Origin: Paenibacillus prosopidis
GTDB lineage: Bacteria; Bacillota; Bacilli; Paenibacillales; Paenibacillaceae
Direction of reading: 5' to 3'
DNA: 64,000 nt
NCBI RefSeq assembly: GCF_003337375.1
Contig: NZ_QPJD01000017.1
Span: 62,001-126,000, forward strand
Shown piece by piece: positions 1-7,905 of this stretch (its first letter is position 1; each line of letters starts with the position of its first letter). The translations under genes and the position numbers were made by a program. The notes beneath the pieces were generated by a model. The model did not search any database. It saw nothing but the letters and a program-made list of their open reading frames with translations, and was not told the origin of the DNA.

Positions 1-1
1 G

Positions 2-376
2 AAAAAATTGATCATGGGCTTTGGCCATCGGGTCTATTCGGTTTCCGATCCGAGATCCGACATCATTAAGAAGTGGTCGAGAACACTTTCTGAAGCAGCC
101 GGCGAAATGAAGCTCTATGACATTTCCGAGCGAATTGAGCAAATCATGCTGCGGGAGAAAAAGCTGTTTGCGAACTTGGATTTTTACAGTGCGTCGGCCT
201 ATCGGTTACTGGGGATTCCGACTCCTTTGTTTACGCCCATATTCGTCATTTCACGAACAAGCGGGTGGGCAGCGCATATCATCGAGCAGCGTGCCGGCAA
301 CCGGCTGATTCGGCCGAATGCCGATTACTCCGGTCCCGATCTAAAGTCTTGGCCTGCAATCAGAAGCCGTTCCTGA
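2..376 (+). CDS. prpC: Citrate synthase/2-methylcitrate synthase, C-terminal part (cut by window edge)
   Basis: The frame is open from base 2, so the start lies outside the window. Visible family motifs are GFGHRVY near the beginning (active-site His and substrate-binding Arg region) and, near the end, a SRTSGWAAHIIEQ stretch followed by NRLIRP, which is typical of citrate/methylcitrate synthases. The enzyme would condense oxaloacetate with propionyl-CoA or acetyl-CoA. The gene ends 21 bases before prpD, so a methylcitrate role is more likely than a TCA-cycle role. Which acyl-CoA is preferred cannot be told from the fragment. Confidence 0.88.
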   Translation, partial: KKLIMGFGHRVYSVSDPRSDIIKKWSRTLSEAAGEMKLYDISERIEQIMLREKKLFANLDFYSASAYRLLGIPTPLFTPIFVISRTSGWAAHIIEQRAGNRLIRPNADYSGPDLKSWPAIRSRS

Positions 377-397
377 CAATGAAGGGAGGTAGTTACA

Positions 398-1840
398 TTG
401 TCCACCCACATCAGCAACGTCCGGCCGGATCCCGACCAAGTTCTTGTAGATATATCCGAATACGTTGCGGATTATACGATCGAGAGCCCGGAGGCTTATG
501 AGACGGCAAGGTTCTGCTTGATGGATACGCTGGGCTGCGGCCTGCTTGCGCTTCGCTATCCTGAATGCACCAAGCTTCTCGGGCCGGTCGTGCCGGGTAC
601 GATTGTTCCTGACGGCGCAAGGGTGCCCGGCACTTCGTTTCAGACGGATCCGGTAACAGCAGCTTTCAATATAGGCTGTATGATTCGCTGGCTTGATTAT
701 AACGATACTTGGCTTGCCTCAGAGTGGGGACATCCGTCCGACAATTTGGGAGGTATTCTTGCTACAGCTGACTATATAAGCAGAAAAAACAGCAAAGAAG
801 GCAAATCGCCATTTACAATGAGGGATTTGTTGACCGCCATGATCAAAGCACATGAAATCCAAGGGGTCATCGCGCTCGAAAACAGTTTTAATCGTGTAGG
901 ACTCGATCATGTCATTCTGGTGAAGGTCGCTTCAACGGCAGTTGTAACAGCATTGCTTGGCGGCACAAAGGAAGAAATCATTCATGCCGTATCCAATGCC
1001 TGGATTGACGGTCATCCGCTTCGTACCTACCGGCATTCGCCTAATACGGGTTCGCGGAAGTCATGGGCTGCAGGCGATGCGACGAGCCGTGCCGTTCGGC
1101 TCTCACTAATGGCGGTAAGGGGGGAAATGGGTTATCCTTCCGCTTTAACGACGCCGGCATGGGGGTTTTATGACGTCTTATTTAAAGGCAAGCCTTTGAT
1201 CTTCAAGCGTCGTTTAGAAGCCTATGTCATGGAAAATGTGCTGTTTAAAATATCGTATCCGGCGGAATTCCATGGCCAAACGGCTGTCGAATGTGCGATG
1301 CTGCTTCACCCTAGAATCAAAGACAGGCTGGACGATATCGATAAAATCGTACTCACGACGCACGAGTCCGCCTTACGTATCATCGACAAGACGGGGCCGC
1401 TTCATAATCCGGCCGATCGTGACCACTGTCTTCAATACATGGTGGCAATCGGACTCCTCTTCGGCACGCTGACTGCCGATCATTACGAAGATGCGGCCGC
1501 GCAGGATCCGCGGATCGATAACTTGCGGCAAAGGATGATTGCCGTTGAAGAGAATAGATATTCGCATGACTACCTCGATGAAAATAAACGTTCGATCGCA
1601 AATAGCATCCAAGTGTTTTTCAAGGACGGGACCGTAACGGATAAAGTGGAAGTCGAGTATCCTATTGGGCATCGGAGAAGACGCAATGAGGCCATTCCTC
1701 TTCTGGAACAAAAATTCGAGTCGAATCTTAGGAGCCGGTTTCCAGATAAGCAAGTGAAGGCCATATTGAAACTTTGCCGTGATCAGGAAGTGCTGGAGCG
1801 GACTTCGGTTCATCAATTCGTGGATCTGTTTATCATTTAA
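398..1840 (+). CDS. prpD: MmgE/PrpD family 2-methylcitrate dehydratase
   Basis: 480 residues, the usual PrpD length. It would dehydrate 2-methylcitrate to 2-methyl-cis-aconitate in the cytoplasmic methylcitrate cycle of propionyl-CoA disposal. Family features seen: the N-terminal helical domain with DTLGCGLLAL, a WLDYNDTW segment and the GHPSDN motif near residue 110, and a SRKSWAAGDATSRAV segment around residues 220-235. The start is TTG with GGGAGG 8 bases upstream; it follows prpC directly and is followed 25 bases later by the E1-alpha fusion gene, so the three probably form one operon. Nothing looks truncated. Assignment to the family is firm; strict substrate is inferred from the prpC neighbour. 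Confidence 0.9.
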   Translation: MSTHISNVRPDPDQVLVDISEYVADYTIESPEAYETARFCLMDTLGCGLLALRYPECTKLLGPVVPGTIVPDGARVPGTSFQTDPVTAAFNIGCMIRWLDYNDTWLASEWGHPSDNLGGILATADYISRKNSKEGKSPFTMRDLLTAMIKAHEIQGVIALENSFNRVGLDHVILVKVASTAVVTALLGGTKEEIIHAVSNAWIDGHPLRTYRHSPNTGSRKSWAAGDATSRAVRLSLMAVRGEMGYPSALTTPAWGFYDVLFKGKPLIFKRRLEAYVMENVLFKISYPAEFHGQTAVECAMLLHPRIKDRLDDIDKIVLTTHESALRIIDKTGPLHNPADRDHCLQYMVAIGLLFGTLTADHYEDAAAQDPRIDNLRQRMIAVEENRYSHDYLDENKRSIANSIQVFFKDGTVTDKVEVEYPIGHRRRRNEAIPLLEQKFESNLRSRFPDKQVKAILKLCRDQEVLERTSVHQFVDLFII

Positions 1841-1865
1841 GCTTCGGCCAAAGGTGGGGATTACC

Positions 1866-3641
1866 GTGACGATTCATAAAATCCCGAGGCATCATCAGCT
1901 AGGTTTAACGGATGAGCAGGCATTGGAGATGTATGAGTACATGCTGTTAGCCAGAAGGTTTGACGAACGCGCCATCCTGCTGCAGCGCGCAGGGAAAATC
2001 GTTTTTCATGTCTCCGGAATCGGCCAGGAAACCGCACAGGTAGCCGCCGCTTTTGCAATGAAGAAGCAGCATGACTACTTCTTGCCTTATTATCGTGACT
2101 ACGGATTCGTATTAGCGCTCGGAATGACAACAAAAGAATTAATGCTTTCTCTCTTCTCCAAAGCGGAAGACCCGAACAGCGGGGGAAGGCAAATGAGCGC
2201 ACATTTCGGATCCAAAAAACACCACATTGTAACGGGTTCAAGCCCTGTGGCTACTCAGGTGCCTCACGCGGTGGGGCTCGCCTTATCCTTTAAAATGAAA
2301 AAGCAGGATCGAATTGCTTTTGTCACCTTCGGTGAAGGGTCAAGCAACCAAGGCGATGTGCACGAGGCGTTTAATTTTGCCGGTGTTTATCGTTTGCCGG
2401 TTATTTTCATGTGCGAGAACAATCAATATGCCATTTCGATTCCTGCCCATAAACAGGTAGCCGGCAAAGTTGCCGACCGTGCTGCCGGATATGGATTTCC
2501 CGGAATCCGCGTGGATGGTAACGACGCCCTTGAGGTCTATCGAGTTGTTAAAGAGGCGAAGGAGCGCGCCCTTCGAGGCGAGGGACCGACCTTGATCGAA
2601 GCGATGCTGTACCGGATATCGCCGCACTCCACGGCTGATGATGATATGGTTTACCGGTCCAAGGAAGAGGTCGAATTGCATAAGAAAAAAGACGGCATCA
2701 AGCAGTATCGGCAATATTTGTTCGAGTGCGGCTTACTAAGCGAAGAGAAGGAACGTTTGTTAAACGAGAAGATCATGTTGCAAATGAACGAATCGACCAG
2801 CTATGCGGAACAAGCTGATTATCCGGAGCCGGAAGATACGCTGCTTCATGTTTATGACAGCCATACGGGGCATCCATCTAATCATAAGATTCCGAATGAA
2901 GCCGACTTAAACCGGGAAAAGAAAGTACGCTTACACTCTTATGCAGCAGGAAAGGATATCCCTATTCAAGACGAGAGACCGATTTCTGAAGCCAACATGT
3001 CTCAAGTTGAGCCTGGAGTACAGCAGGGCTGGATGGCGGTTGAAGCAGACGTCAGCAATCTCGTCAGATTGCATGAAAAGCTCAAGGAAGGATTTTGGCA
3101 ATCTGAAAGCGTCCAATTGACTTTAGTGCCTTTTTTCTTAAAAGCAGTCGTGAATAGCATCAAAGAGTTCCCAATGATGAATGCCTTATGGGCATCGCAT
3201 AACATTATGATCAAACACGAAGTACACCTTTCACTTACTGTCAATTCGGGGGATTCATTCCTTACATCGATAATTAAACATGCTGACAGCAAAAGCATCG
3301 CAGGATTTGCATTCGAGCTTGAGGCTATAGCAAAAAAAGCTACTGGCGCTAATCCATTACGTTCAAATAAGCCCGATGGAACATTTACTGTTAAAGTCTC
3401 TGGTGCTACAGGTTCAGTCATCTCTTATCCCATGATTCAGCAGCCGCAATTAGCCAGCTTATCCTTTGAGTCGATTATGCAAAAGCCCGTAATGATAAAC
3501 GATATGTTAGCGAACCGCGCTATGATTAACCTTTGCTTGTCATATGACCAACGAATTTTAGATGAAACGATCTGCAGTAAATTTCTAAAATGTATAAAGG
3601 CAAATGTGGAAGAATATGATTTAGAAACTCTCATTTATTGA
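1866..3641 (+). CDS. Branched-chain 2-oxoacid dehydrogenase E1-alpha fused to a degenerate E2 acyltransferase domain
   Basis: 591 residues from GTG, which has AAAGGTGGGG just upstream. Residues 1-330 are a full BkdAA-like E1-alpha: GEGSSNQGD and ENNQYAIS of the thiamine diphosphate fold, and YRISPHST of the phosphorylation-loop region. After a hydrophilic linker (about 330-380), residues 380-591 match the E2 (BkdB) catalytic domain: SIIKHADSKSI, DGTFTV and NLCLSYDQRILDE. The E2 active-site HxxxDG reads QxxxDE here (Gln562, Asp566), so the transacylase should be inactive. Lipoyl and E1/E3-binding domains are absent and no E1-beta gene follows. Either an internal deletion of a bkd operon followed by decay, or a repurposed fusion. 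Located after prpD, consistent with branched-chain/propionate metabolism. Confidence 0.85.
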   Translation: MTIHKIPRHHQLGLTDEQALEMYEYMLLARRFDERAILLQRAGKIVFHVSGIGQETAQVAAAFAMKKQHDYFLPYYRDYGFVLALGMTTKELMLSLFSKAEDPNSGGRQMSAHFGSKKHHIVTGSSPVATQVPHAVGLALSFKMKKQDRIAFVTFGEGSSNQGDVHEAFNFAGVYRLPVIFMCENNQYAISIPAHKQVAGKVADRAAGYGFPGIRVDGNDALEVYRVVKEAKERALRGEGPTLIEAMLYRISPHSTADDDMVYRSKEEVELHKKKDGIKQYRQYLFECGLLSEEKERLLNEKIMLQMNESTSYAEQADYPEPEDTLLHVYDSHTGHPSNHKIPNEADLNREKKVRLHSYAAGKDIPIQDERPISEANMSQVEPGVQQGWMAVEADVSNLVRLHEKLKEGFWQSESVQLTLVPFFLKAVVNSIKEFPMMNALWASHNIMIKHEVHLSLTVNSGDSFLTSIIKHADSKSIAGFAFELEAIAKKATGANPLRSNKPDGTFTVKVSGATGSVISYPMIQQPQLASLSFESIMQKPVMINDMLANRAMINLCLSYDQRILDETICSKFLKCIKANVEEYDLETLIY

Positions 3642-3808
3642 GAACAAATTACTAGACGGTGAAAATATTGCGGTTTGCGCAACCGCGAGTTATTCCTTCT
3701 GAATTCACATAAATTTTGCATCATTTTTGTAACTTATTTATCTCTGCGTACGTTATAATCTATTAGTAAGCTTAATTAAATTCACCACTCAGAAGGAGCG
3801 TTAGCGCG
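3642..3808 (+). promoter_or_regulatory. Intergenic region with hairpin and promoter for the exported protein
   Basis: A short hairpin (GCGGTT/AACCGC, about 3670-3687) lies behind the fusion gene but has no clear T-run, so it is at best a weak terminator. A TATAAT box sits near 3754-3759 with no convincing -35 hexamer at standard spacing. AGAAGGAGCG at about 3791-3800 is the ribosome binding site of the next gene. Confidence 0.4.
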
Positions 3809-4318
3809 ATGAAAAAATATACAATAGCTGCCGTTGTTTTGACAGCTTGTTTAACTGCTCTTAGTTTTGCGCTGGCGGGTGAACGTGAATATGTACCGGT
3901 AGCCAAAACGGCCGGCTTGCAAACCGTCTATATCGAAAGTGTCGAGCAACGGGATCATCAATATAGGTTATCCGTAGACCAAGTTGAATGGTACGAAGGA
4001 GAGGAAGCGACCCGTATGTTCCTCGAGAGGGAGGGCGATGCGGAGATGGAAGGTCCTCCTGACGGATATTACGTTATAAATGATGACTCTACATTGAAGA
4101 CCATGCCTATTGATGACGATGCGGTAGTGCTTATGCAAATTTATAACCGGACGGGAAATATTGCTGAAGCAGATATTGTTTGGGATGAGCAGATTACCGT
4201 CGAAAAGTTTATTGAACTTATAAACCTGGAGGATGACTTGCAGCTGAAAAACTTCCCTTATCACCTGACGGTGAAAGACGGGGAAATTGTTCGCATCGTT
4301 CAGCAGTATGTTCCTTAG
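3809..4318 (+). CDS. Exported protein of unknown function
   Basis: 169 residues. An N-terminal signal peptide is clear: MKKYT, a hydrophobic core to about residue 22 and an ALAG cleavage region. The mature part is acidic and carries no motif I recognise; a TVEKFIELINLEDDL stretch and a C-terminal LTVKDGEIVRIVQQYVP strand suggest a small mixed alpha/beta domain outside the membrane. There is no lipobox Cys. The gene has its own AGAAGGAG site and promoter-like TATAAT upstream and stands alone. Similar short exported proteins of unknown role are frequent in Paenibacillus; no function is proposed. Confidence 0.75.
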   Translation: MKKYTIAAVVLTACLTALSFALAGEREYVPVAKTAGLQTVYIESVEQRDHQYRLSVDQVEWYEGEEATRMFLEREGDAEMEGPPDGYYVINDDSTLKTMPIDDDAVVLMQIYNRTGNIAEADIVWDEQITVEKFIELINLEDDLQLKNFPYHLTVKDGEIVRIVQQYVP

Positions 4319-4345
4319 GTTACTTAGTGTAAATTTGTATTAACG

Positions 4346-4364
4346 AAATGTTATAATGATGCCG
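4346..4364 (+). promoter_or_regulatory. Extended -10 promoter for the TerB-like gene
   Basis: The sequence TGTTATAAT (about 4348-4356) fits an extended -10 element of the main vegetative sigma factor, about 55 bases upstream of the TerB-like gene. No good -35 box is visible, as expected for this promoter class. Confidence 0.4.
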
Positions 4365-4411
4365 AAGTTAAAAATAGGCAAGCAAATTAGTGAAACAGGA
4401 GAGTGGCAGTT

Positions 4412-4822
4412 TTGTTTTTGCATTTTCTGCAGAGGAAAGAACATAAAGAAGCGTTTTTGGAATTAGCGTATGTTGTCGCGAAAGCTGACGGCTTCGTAAA
4501 CCGCAAGGAGAGCGGATATTTAAGGTCTTATATGGATGAGATGGAGATGCAGGAATCGGACTATACGTTTACTTCAGAAAGGGAACTCTCTGCTATTATC
4601 GGTGACCTGAAGGACGAACAGGTTAAGAACATCTTTTTTGCAGAAATCCTGCTGTTGATTTTCGCCGACGGCGATTATAATGATGAGGAGAAACAAATCG
4701 CGAGAGATCTGAAAAGGATATTTGGATTTTCGGATAGAACCTATGAAACGCTAAAAAATTGGGTCATTCGTATGGATCAACTTAAAATCGAGGGTATAAA
4801 GCTTATTTTGGACCCGTCATAA
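4412..4822 (+). CDS. TerB-family (tellurite-resistance-like) helical protein
   Basis: About 136 residues. The pattern is that of TerB-like domains: a helix with LAYVVAKADGFVNRKES, then ILLLIFADGDYNDEEKQIA, i.e. two acidic ADG loops that bind metal in TerB proteins, and a C-terminal region with RIFGFSDRTYETLKNW. The TTG at 4412 is preferred over a GTG at 4403 because AGGAG ends at 4401, which leaves no space for the GTG. The name does not imply tellurite resistance; single-domain TerB proteins are often stress- or membrane-associated and of unknown role. A strong terminator follows directly. Confidence 0.75.
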   Translation: MFLHFLQRKEHKEAFLELAYVVAKADGFVNRKESGYLRSYMDEMEMQESDYTFTSERELSAIIGDLKDEQVKNIFFAEILLLIFADGDYNDEEKQIARDLKRIFGFSDRTYETLKNWVIRMDQLKIEGIKLILDPS

Positions 4823-4828
4823 GATGTA

Positions 4829-4862
4829 AGGAGCACCTAGTTAATAGGTGCTCCTTTCTTTT
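4829..4862 (+). terminator. Rho-independent terminator after the TerB-like gene
   Basis: Perfect 11-bp stem AGGAGCACCTA / TAGGTGCTCCT with a 5-base loop, followed by a T-rich stretch. Confidence 0.9.
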
Positions 4863-4865
4863 AAA

Positions 4866-4970
4866 TTAGCAATGTTTTTTCCAGTAGCCGTTGGTGTCGT
4901 TTTTACGCTTCTTTTTAACGATAAAAATTTTTTTAACTACAACAGCAACCAATTTCTTTTTGAAAGTCAT
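4866..4970 (-). CDS. Small Lys/Val-rich protein with C-terminal Cys, unknown function
   Basis: 34 residues, read on the minus strand. It starts MTFKKKLVAVVVKKIF and ends NGYWKKHC. A textbook ribosome binding site (GGAGGTGATT) lies 3 bases before the ATG, which is the main argument that it is real. The protein is very basic with a Val-rich centre and a terminal Cys, so a short amphipathic or membrane-active peptide is possible, but no known family is recognised. It faces the TerB-like gene and could share that terminator. Confidence 0.5.
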   Translation of the reverse strand: MTFKKKLVAVVVKKIFIVKKKRKNDTNGYWKKHC

Positions 4971-5091
4971 TCCAATCACCTCCTATTCTATTACTTAGTT
5001 TATTTTATTCAAAATTGATAGATTTGATTGGATGGATGACGGAATTTTAATATGAGAATCTAAATGTGTTCAGATCTCAACCAGACGGAAA

Positions 5092-5346
5092 TTATCCGCG
5101 TTGCAAGAGCAAATAGCCTGAAACAGCTGTTGTTTTCTTGCTTACTACAACAACGAAGCCATTCTTTTTAAGACACTTTATTGCCGGGAAAAGAAGCGCA
5201 TTGGGAGTTAATTTACTTCCACAAGGCTTAGCGCTTCCAATTACGCGGAGGGCGGTAATCCTCGGAGGTGAGCCAGGTTCAAGAGGGTTTCTTATCCAAG
5301 AAACTAATACTAAATCCGGTTGCAGCGGAATACCAAAACCAGCCAA
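5092..5346 (-). CDS. Possible small hypothetical protein
   Basis: An 84-residue frame on the minus strand, TTG start with GAGGTGAT just upstream. It carries a hydrophobic K-rich segment (CLKKNGFVVVVSKKTT) that resembles in style the 34-residue protein 120 bases further downstream. No family recognised and codon use is not decisive; the frame on the opposite strand is also open here. Reported mainly because of its ribosome binding site. Confidence 0.35.
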   Translation of the reverse strand: MAGFGIPLQPDLVLVSWIRNPLEPGSPPRITALRVIGSAKPCGSKLTPNALLFPAIKCLKKNGFVVVVSKKTTAVSGYLLLQRG

Positions 5347-5446
5347 ATCTATCACCTCACTTTCAAAAAAGTCTCTTTATATTAAATGCAGATAGATACC
5401 ACATTGTTATATGTAAGATGCCTTTTTTCAAGGACGTGAATTAAAA

Positions 5447-5482
5447 CGCAAAAGACCCATGGAATGGGCCTTTTGCGGAGGT
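5447..5482 (-). terminator. Terminator hairpin downstream of the YjcZ-type gene
   Basis: 14-bp stem CGCAAAAGACCCAT / ATGGGCCTTTTGCG with one wobble pair and a GGA loop. On the minus strand the stem is followed by TTTTAATT; on the plus strand by GAGGTTTTT, so it may act both ways. Confidence 0.75.
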
Positions 5483-5539
5483 TTTTATGGAGGAATTCAT
5501 GCAAGCCGTATACAATTGATCACCGATAGATTTCGGCCT

Positions 5540-5647
5540 TTAATATCTCCCGAAGCCCATACAACTGCAAGCAATGATCACCAATAAAATGAAGAGCACC
5601 AGGATTGTACCCGTGTTCGTGAAAGCCCCGCCAACATAACCGGACAT
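5540..5647 (-). CDS. YjcZ family sporulation protein
   Basis: 35 residues: MSGYVGGAFTNTG, one hydrophobic helix (ILVLFILLVIIAC), then a short polar tail ending MGFGRY. This is the layout of the YjcZ/BclB-like tiny sporulation membrane proteins of Bacillales: a Gly-rich start, one transmembrane helix and a short C-terminus. AGGAGGTG lies 8 bases before the ATG. Too short for most gene finders. Role is unknown; homologues are expressed in the developing spore and sit in a membrane or coat. The next plus-strand gene also encodes a sporulation-type lipoprotein. Confidence 0.8.
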   Translation of the reverse strand: MSGYVGGAFTNTGTILVLFILLVIIACSCMGFGRY

Positions 5648-5839
5648 TATTACTACACCTCCTTGTATATGGAGTACACTGTATGTTATGCAAGGCTGTT
5701 GTAACATGATTGGGTGTTTGTCTTAAAGACATTTGAATAATGGCATTTGCCTAATTGGAATAAAAAGGGAAACTGAGTACCGATGTATGAACATTGGGAT
5801 ATACGGAATAATAAGCAAAAATCAAGAAAGTGAGTGATC

Positions 5840-6400
5840 ATGGACACCATGAAAAAAACATTTGTATGGATTGCAATCCTTTTGATTGTTGCAACGGGAT
5901 GTGCGAACAACCCAAATAATAATCAGATGGGACAACAGAATGTTAGGGACAATAATCGCGGACCTCAAATGCTGGGTGATCAAAACAATGGGGATGATTG
6001 GAATAACGGCCGAGTAGGGGGTGCAGATAATCGGAGACCTGGTCGCGACGGAGTCGGGACATTGGACAATCGCATAGAAATTGCTGACAAAGCTGCAGAA
6101 ACGATTACAAAATTAAAAGGCGTAAATCAGGCTAACGTGCTTGTTACCCGGCGTAATGCTTATGTTGCAGCTGTCCTTGATAACGATCAACAAAAATTAA
6201 CGAAGAATATTGAAGACCAGATTGCCAATCAGGTGAGAAAAGTGGATCCAAATATTCAAAACGTATATGTATCCACTAATCCGGAATTTGTAGAACGTAT
6301 TAACGGGTATGTCGGTGACATTCAAGAAGGAAGACCAGTTACAGGATTCATGGAGCAGTTAAATGAGATCGCAGCTAGAATATTTCCTAATGCAAGATAA
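5840..6400 (+). CDS. YhcN/YlaJ family sporulation lipoprotein
   Basis: About 186 residues. Signal peptide with lipobox IVATGC, then a low-complexity Asn/Gly/Arg/Gln-rich linker (about residues 25-70), then the conserved domain: DNRIEIADKAAETITKL, NVLVTRRNAYVAAVL, and a C-terminal part with VYVSTNPEFVERI. This is the YhcN/YlaJ layout; such lipoproteins localise to the inner spore membrane or forespore and affect germination. Start taken at ATG 5840 behind AAAGTGAG; ATG 5849 is an alternative. Single gene, terminator 27 bases after the stop. Confidence 0.88.
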   Translation: MDTMKKTFVWIAILLIVATGCANNPNNNQMGQQNVRDNNRGPQMLGDQNNGDDWNNGRVGGADNRRPGRDGVGTLDNRIEIADKAAETITKLKGVNQANVLVTRRNAYVAAVLDNDQQKLTKNIEDQIANQVRKVDPNIQNVYVSTNPEFVERINGYVGDIQEGRPVTGFMEQLNEIAARIFPNAR

Positions 6401-6426
6401 TTAAAAACGGTTGTCCAGCACCGATA

Positions 6427-6472
6427 AAGAGCCTTGCCCGACTGATGAGAGTCTGGGAAGGTTCTTTTTTTT
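6427..6472 (+). terminator. Rho-independent terminator after the YhcN-like gene
   Basis: Imperfect stem GAGCCTTGCCCGACT / AGTCTGGGAAGGTTC followed by eight T. Confidence 0.85.
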
Positions 6473-6625
6473 CGAATATTTGATTATCTTTAAGATGTAT
6501 AAGAAAACCGCTGTCATCGGACAACGGCGATTTAACAGAGCTGTCCATTCCGTAAAAACGGCTGCGTCGCCACCTACGTGAGTATAGGAAGAGATACAAT
6601 AATTTCGCTGTGGAGGTGCTGTATC

Positions 6626-7687
6626 ATGGGTATTTTGAGATCAGTAGAAAACGTCAAATGGACAGCTGGCCAAATTTATCGCTACATGCTGCAGGATCAT
6701 ACAGGCAATTGGGGCATGGATATTAATCATTGGGACTGGGTGCCTGGCGTTGGCATCATTGCTATGCTATCTTATTATGAACGCACCGGAGAAGCGAAAG
6801 TGATGGATGACCTGATTGGATGGACACGAAAAAATTTTTACCAAGCGGAGAAAGTTAAAGTCATTAATGCGATGGCGCCATATGCTGTTTTTCCTGCGCT
6901 CTATGAGCATTCGCATGACTTTGTTTATTTGGAAACAGCTGAAAGCATTGGCAACTGGATGCTAACGGAAGCGCCTCGCACCAGGGAGGGGGCATTCGAG
7001 CATACGGTTACAGAGAACGTACAATTCCCGGAGCAGGTTTGGGCAGACACCATTTTTATGGCAGTGCTGTTTCTAGCGAGACTCGCCCGACTGACCGGAA
7101 ATGTTTCCTATGCGAAGGAAGCCGTCCGCCAATTAGAACTTCATTTAGATTTGCTTCAGGATAAAGAAACGGGGGTACTCTTTCACGGATGGAACAGCGC
7201 TGCCCGCAACCATCTGTCAGCTGCCCGTTGGACTCGGGCCAATGCTTGGATAGCAGTAGCCACCCCCATGATTGTTAAAGAGTTGGATGGATTAGTTGCC
7301 GTGCCGGAGGAAACGCTCGATCGCTATCAAACGTTGATGCGAAGCCTCACTCGATTCCAACAAGCCGACGGTTTATGGTCAACCGTGCTGGATCAGCCTA
7401 CGTTTTACGCGGAAACGTCGGGTAGTGCCGGTATTGCTTGCGGCATCGTGAAGGCTGTACGCCAAGGATTGCTGGAAACAGCTTTCCTGGAAGCCGCGTA
7501 TAGGGCAGTAGACGCTGTTATCCTGAAGGTAACGCCTGGCGGTGAGGTCACCGGCGTTTCTGGAGGCACACCGATCATGCCGTCGATTGAGGCCTATAAT
7601 GAGATACCTTGTCATCCGTCACTCTTCGGGCAGGGTCTTGTGCTCATGCTGCTGGCTGAGATTTGGGACGGTTCCAATGGAGCATAA
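6626..7687 (+). CDS. GH105 unsaturated rhamnogalacturonyl hydrolase (YteR-like)
   Basis: 353 residues, no signal peptide, so cytoplasmic. The fold is the alpha6/alpha6 barrel of GH88/GH105: WGMDINHWDWVPGVG near the N-terminus, the WADTIFM motif with the catalytic Asp (about Asp141), an ARNHLSAARWTRANAW segment and ETSGSAGIACGI near residue 270. It would hydrolyse unsaturated galacturonyl residues from short rhamnogalacturonan fragments produced by lyases. ATG 6626 is chosen because TGGAGGTG lies just upstream; an in-frame upstream start has no such site. It stands alone between terminators, but an SGNH rhamnogalacturonan acetylesterase, GH42 and GH43 enzymes occur elsewhere in the window. Confidence 0.88.
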   Translation: MGILRSVENVKWTAGQIYRYMLQDHTGNWGMDINHWDWVPGVGIIAMLSYYERTGEAKVMDDLIGWTRKNFYQAEKVKVINAMAPYAVFPALYEHSHDFVYLETAESIGNWMLTEAPRTREGAFEHTVTENVQFPEQVWADTIFMAVLFLARLARLTGNVSYAKEAVRQLELHLDLLQDKETGVLFHGWNSAARNHLSAARWTRANAWIAVATPMIVKELDGLVAVPEETLDRYQTLMRSLTRFQQADGLWSTVLDQPTFYAETSGSAGIACGIVKAVRQGLLETAFLEAAYRAVDAVILKVTPGGEVTGVSGGTPIMPSIEAYNEIPCHPSLFGQGLVLMLLAEIWDGSNGA

Positions 7688-7718
7688 GAATGGAAACTCT
7701 GGCAAGATAGTTGAAATA

Positions 7719-7752
7719 AAAAAAGCTTGGCGCTGCCGCCAAGCTTTTTTAT
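7719..7752 (+). terminator. Rho-independent terminator after GH105
   Basis: Perfect 14-bp stem AAAAAAGCTTGGCG / CGCCAAGCTTTTTT with a CTGC loop; symmetrical, so possibly bidirectional. Confidence 0.92.
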
Positions 7753-7905
7753 TCATATGTAAGGAAAGTTCAAGAGCTATACTTTTTCCCGCAATCTCCC
7801 CCCTTTATTCCTGCCGTCCACTGTATACCACCCAGGATATGCTGCATTAATAATGGCTCTGAGTAGCATTCTTTCGTAGCATAGTTACCGAAATACAACA
7901 TATAT

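Noticed and set aside
3002..3421. Minus-strand frame inside the E2-like domain
   Set aside because: Antisense shadow; the plus-strand E2 similarity is clear.
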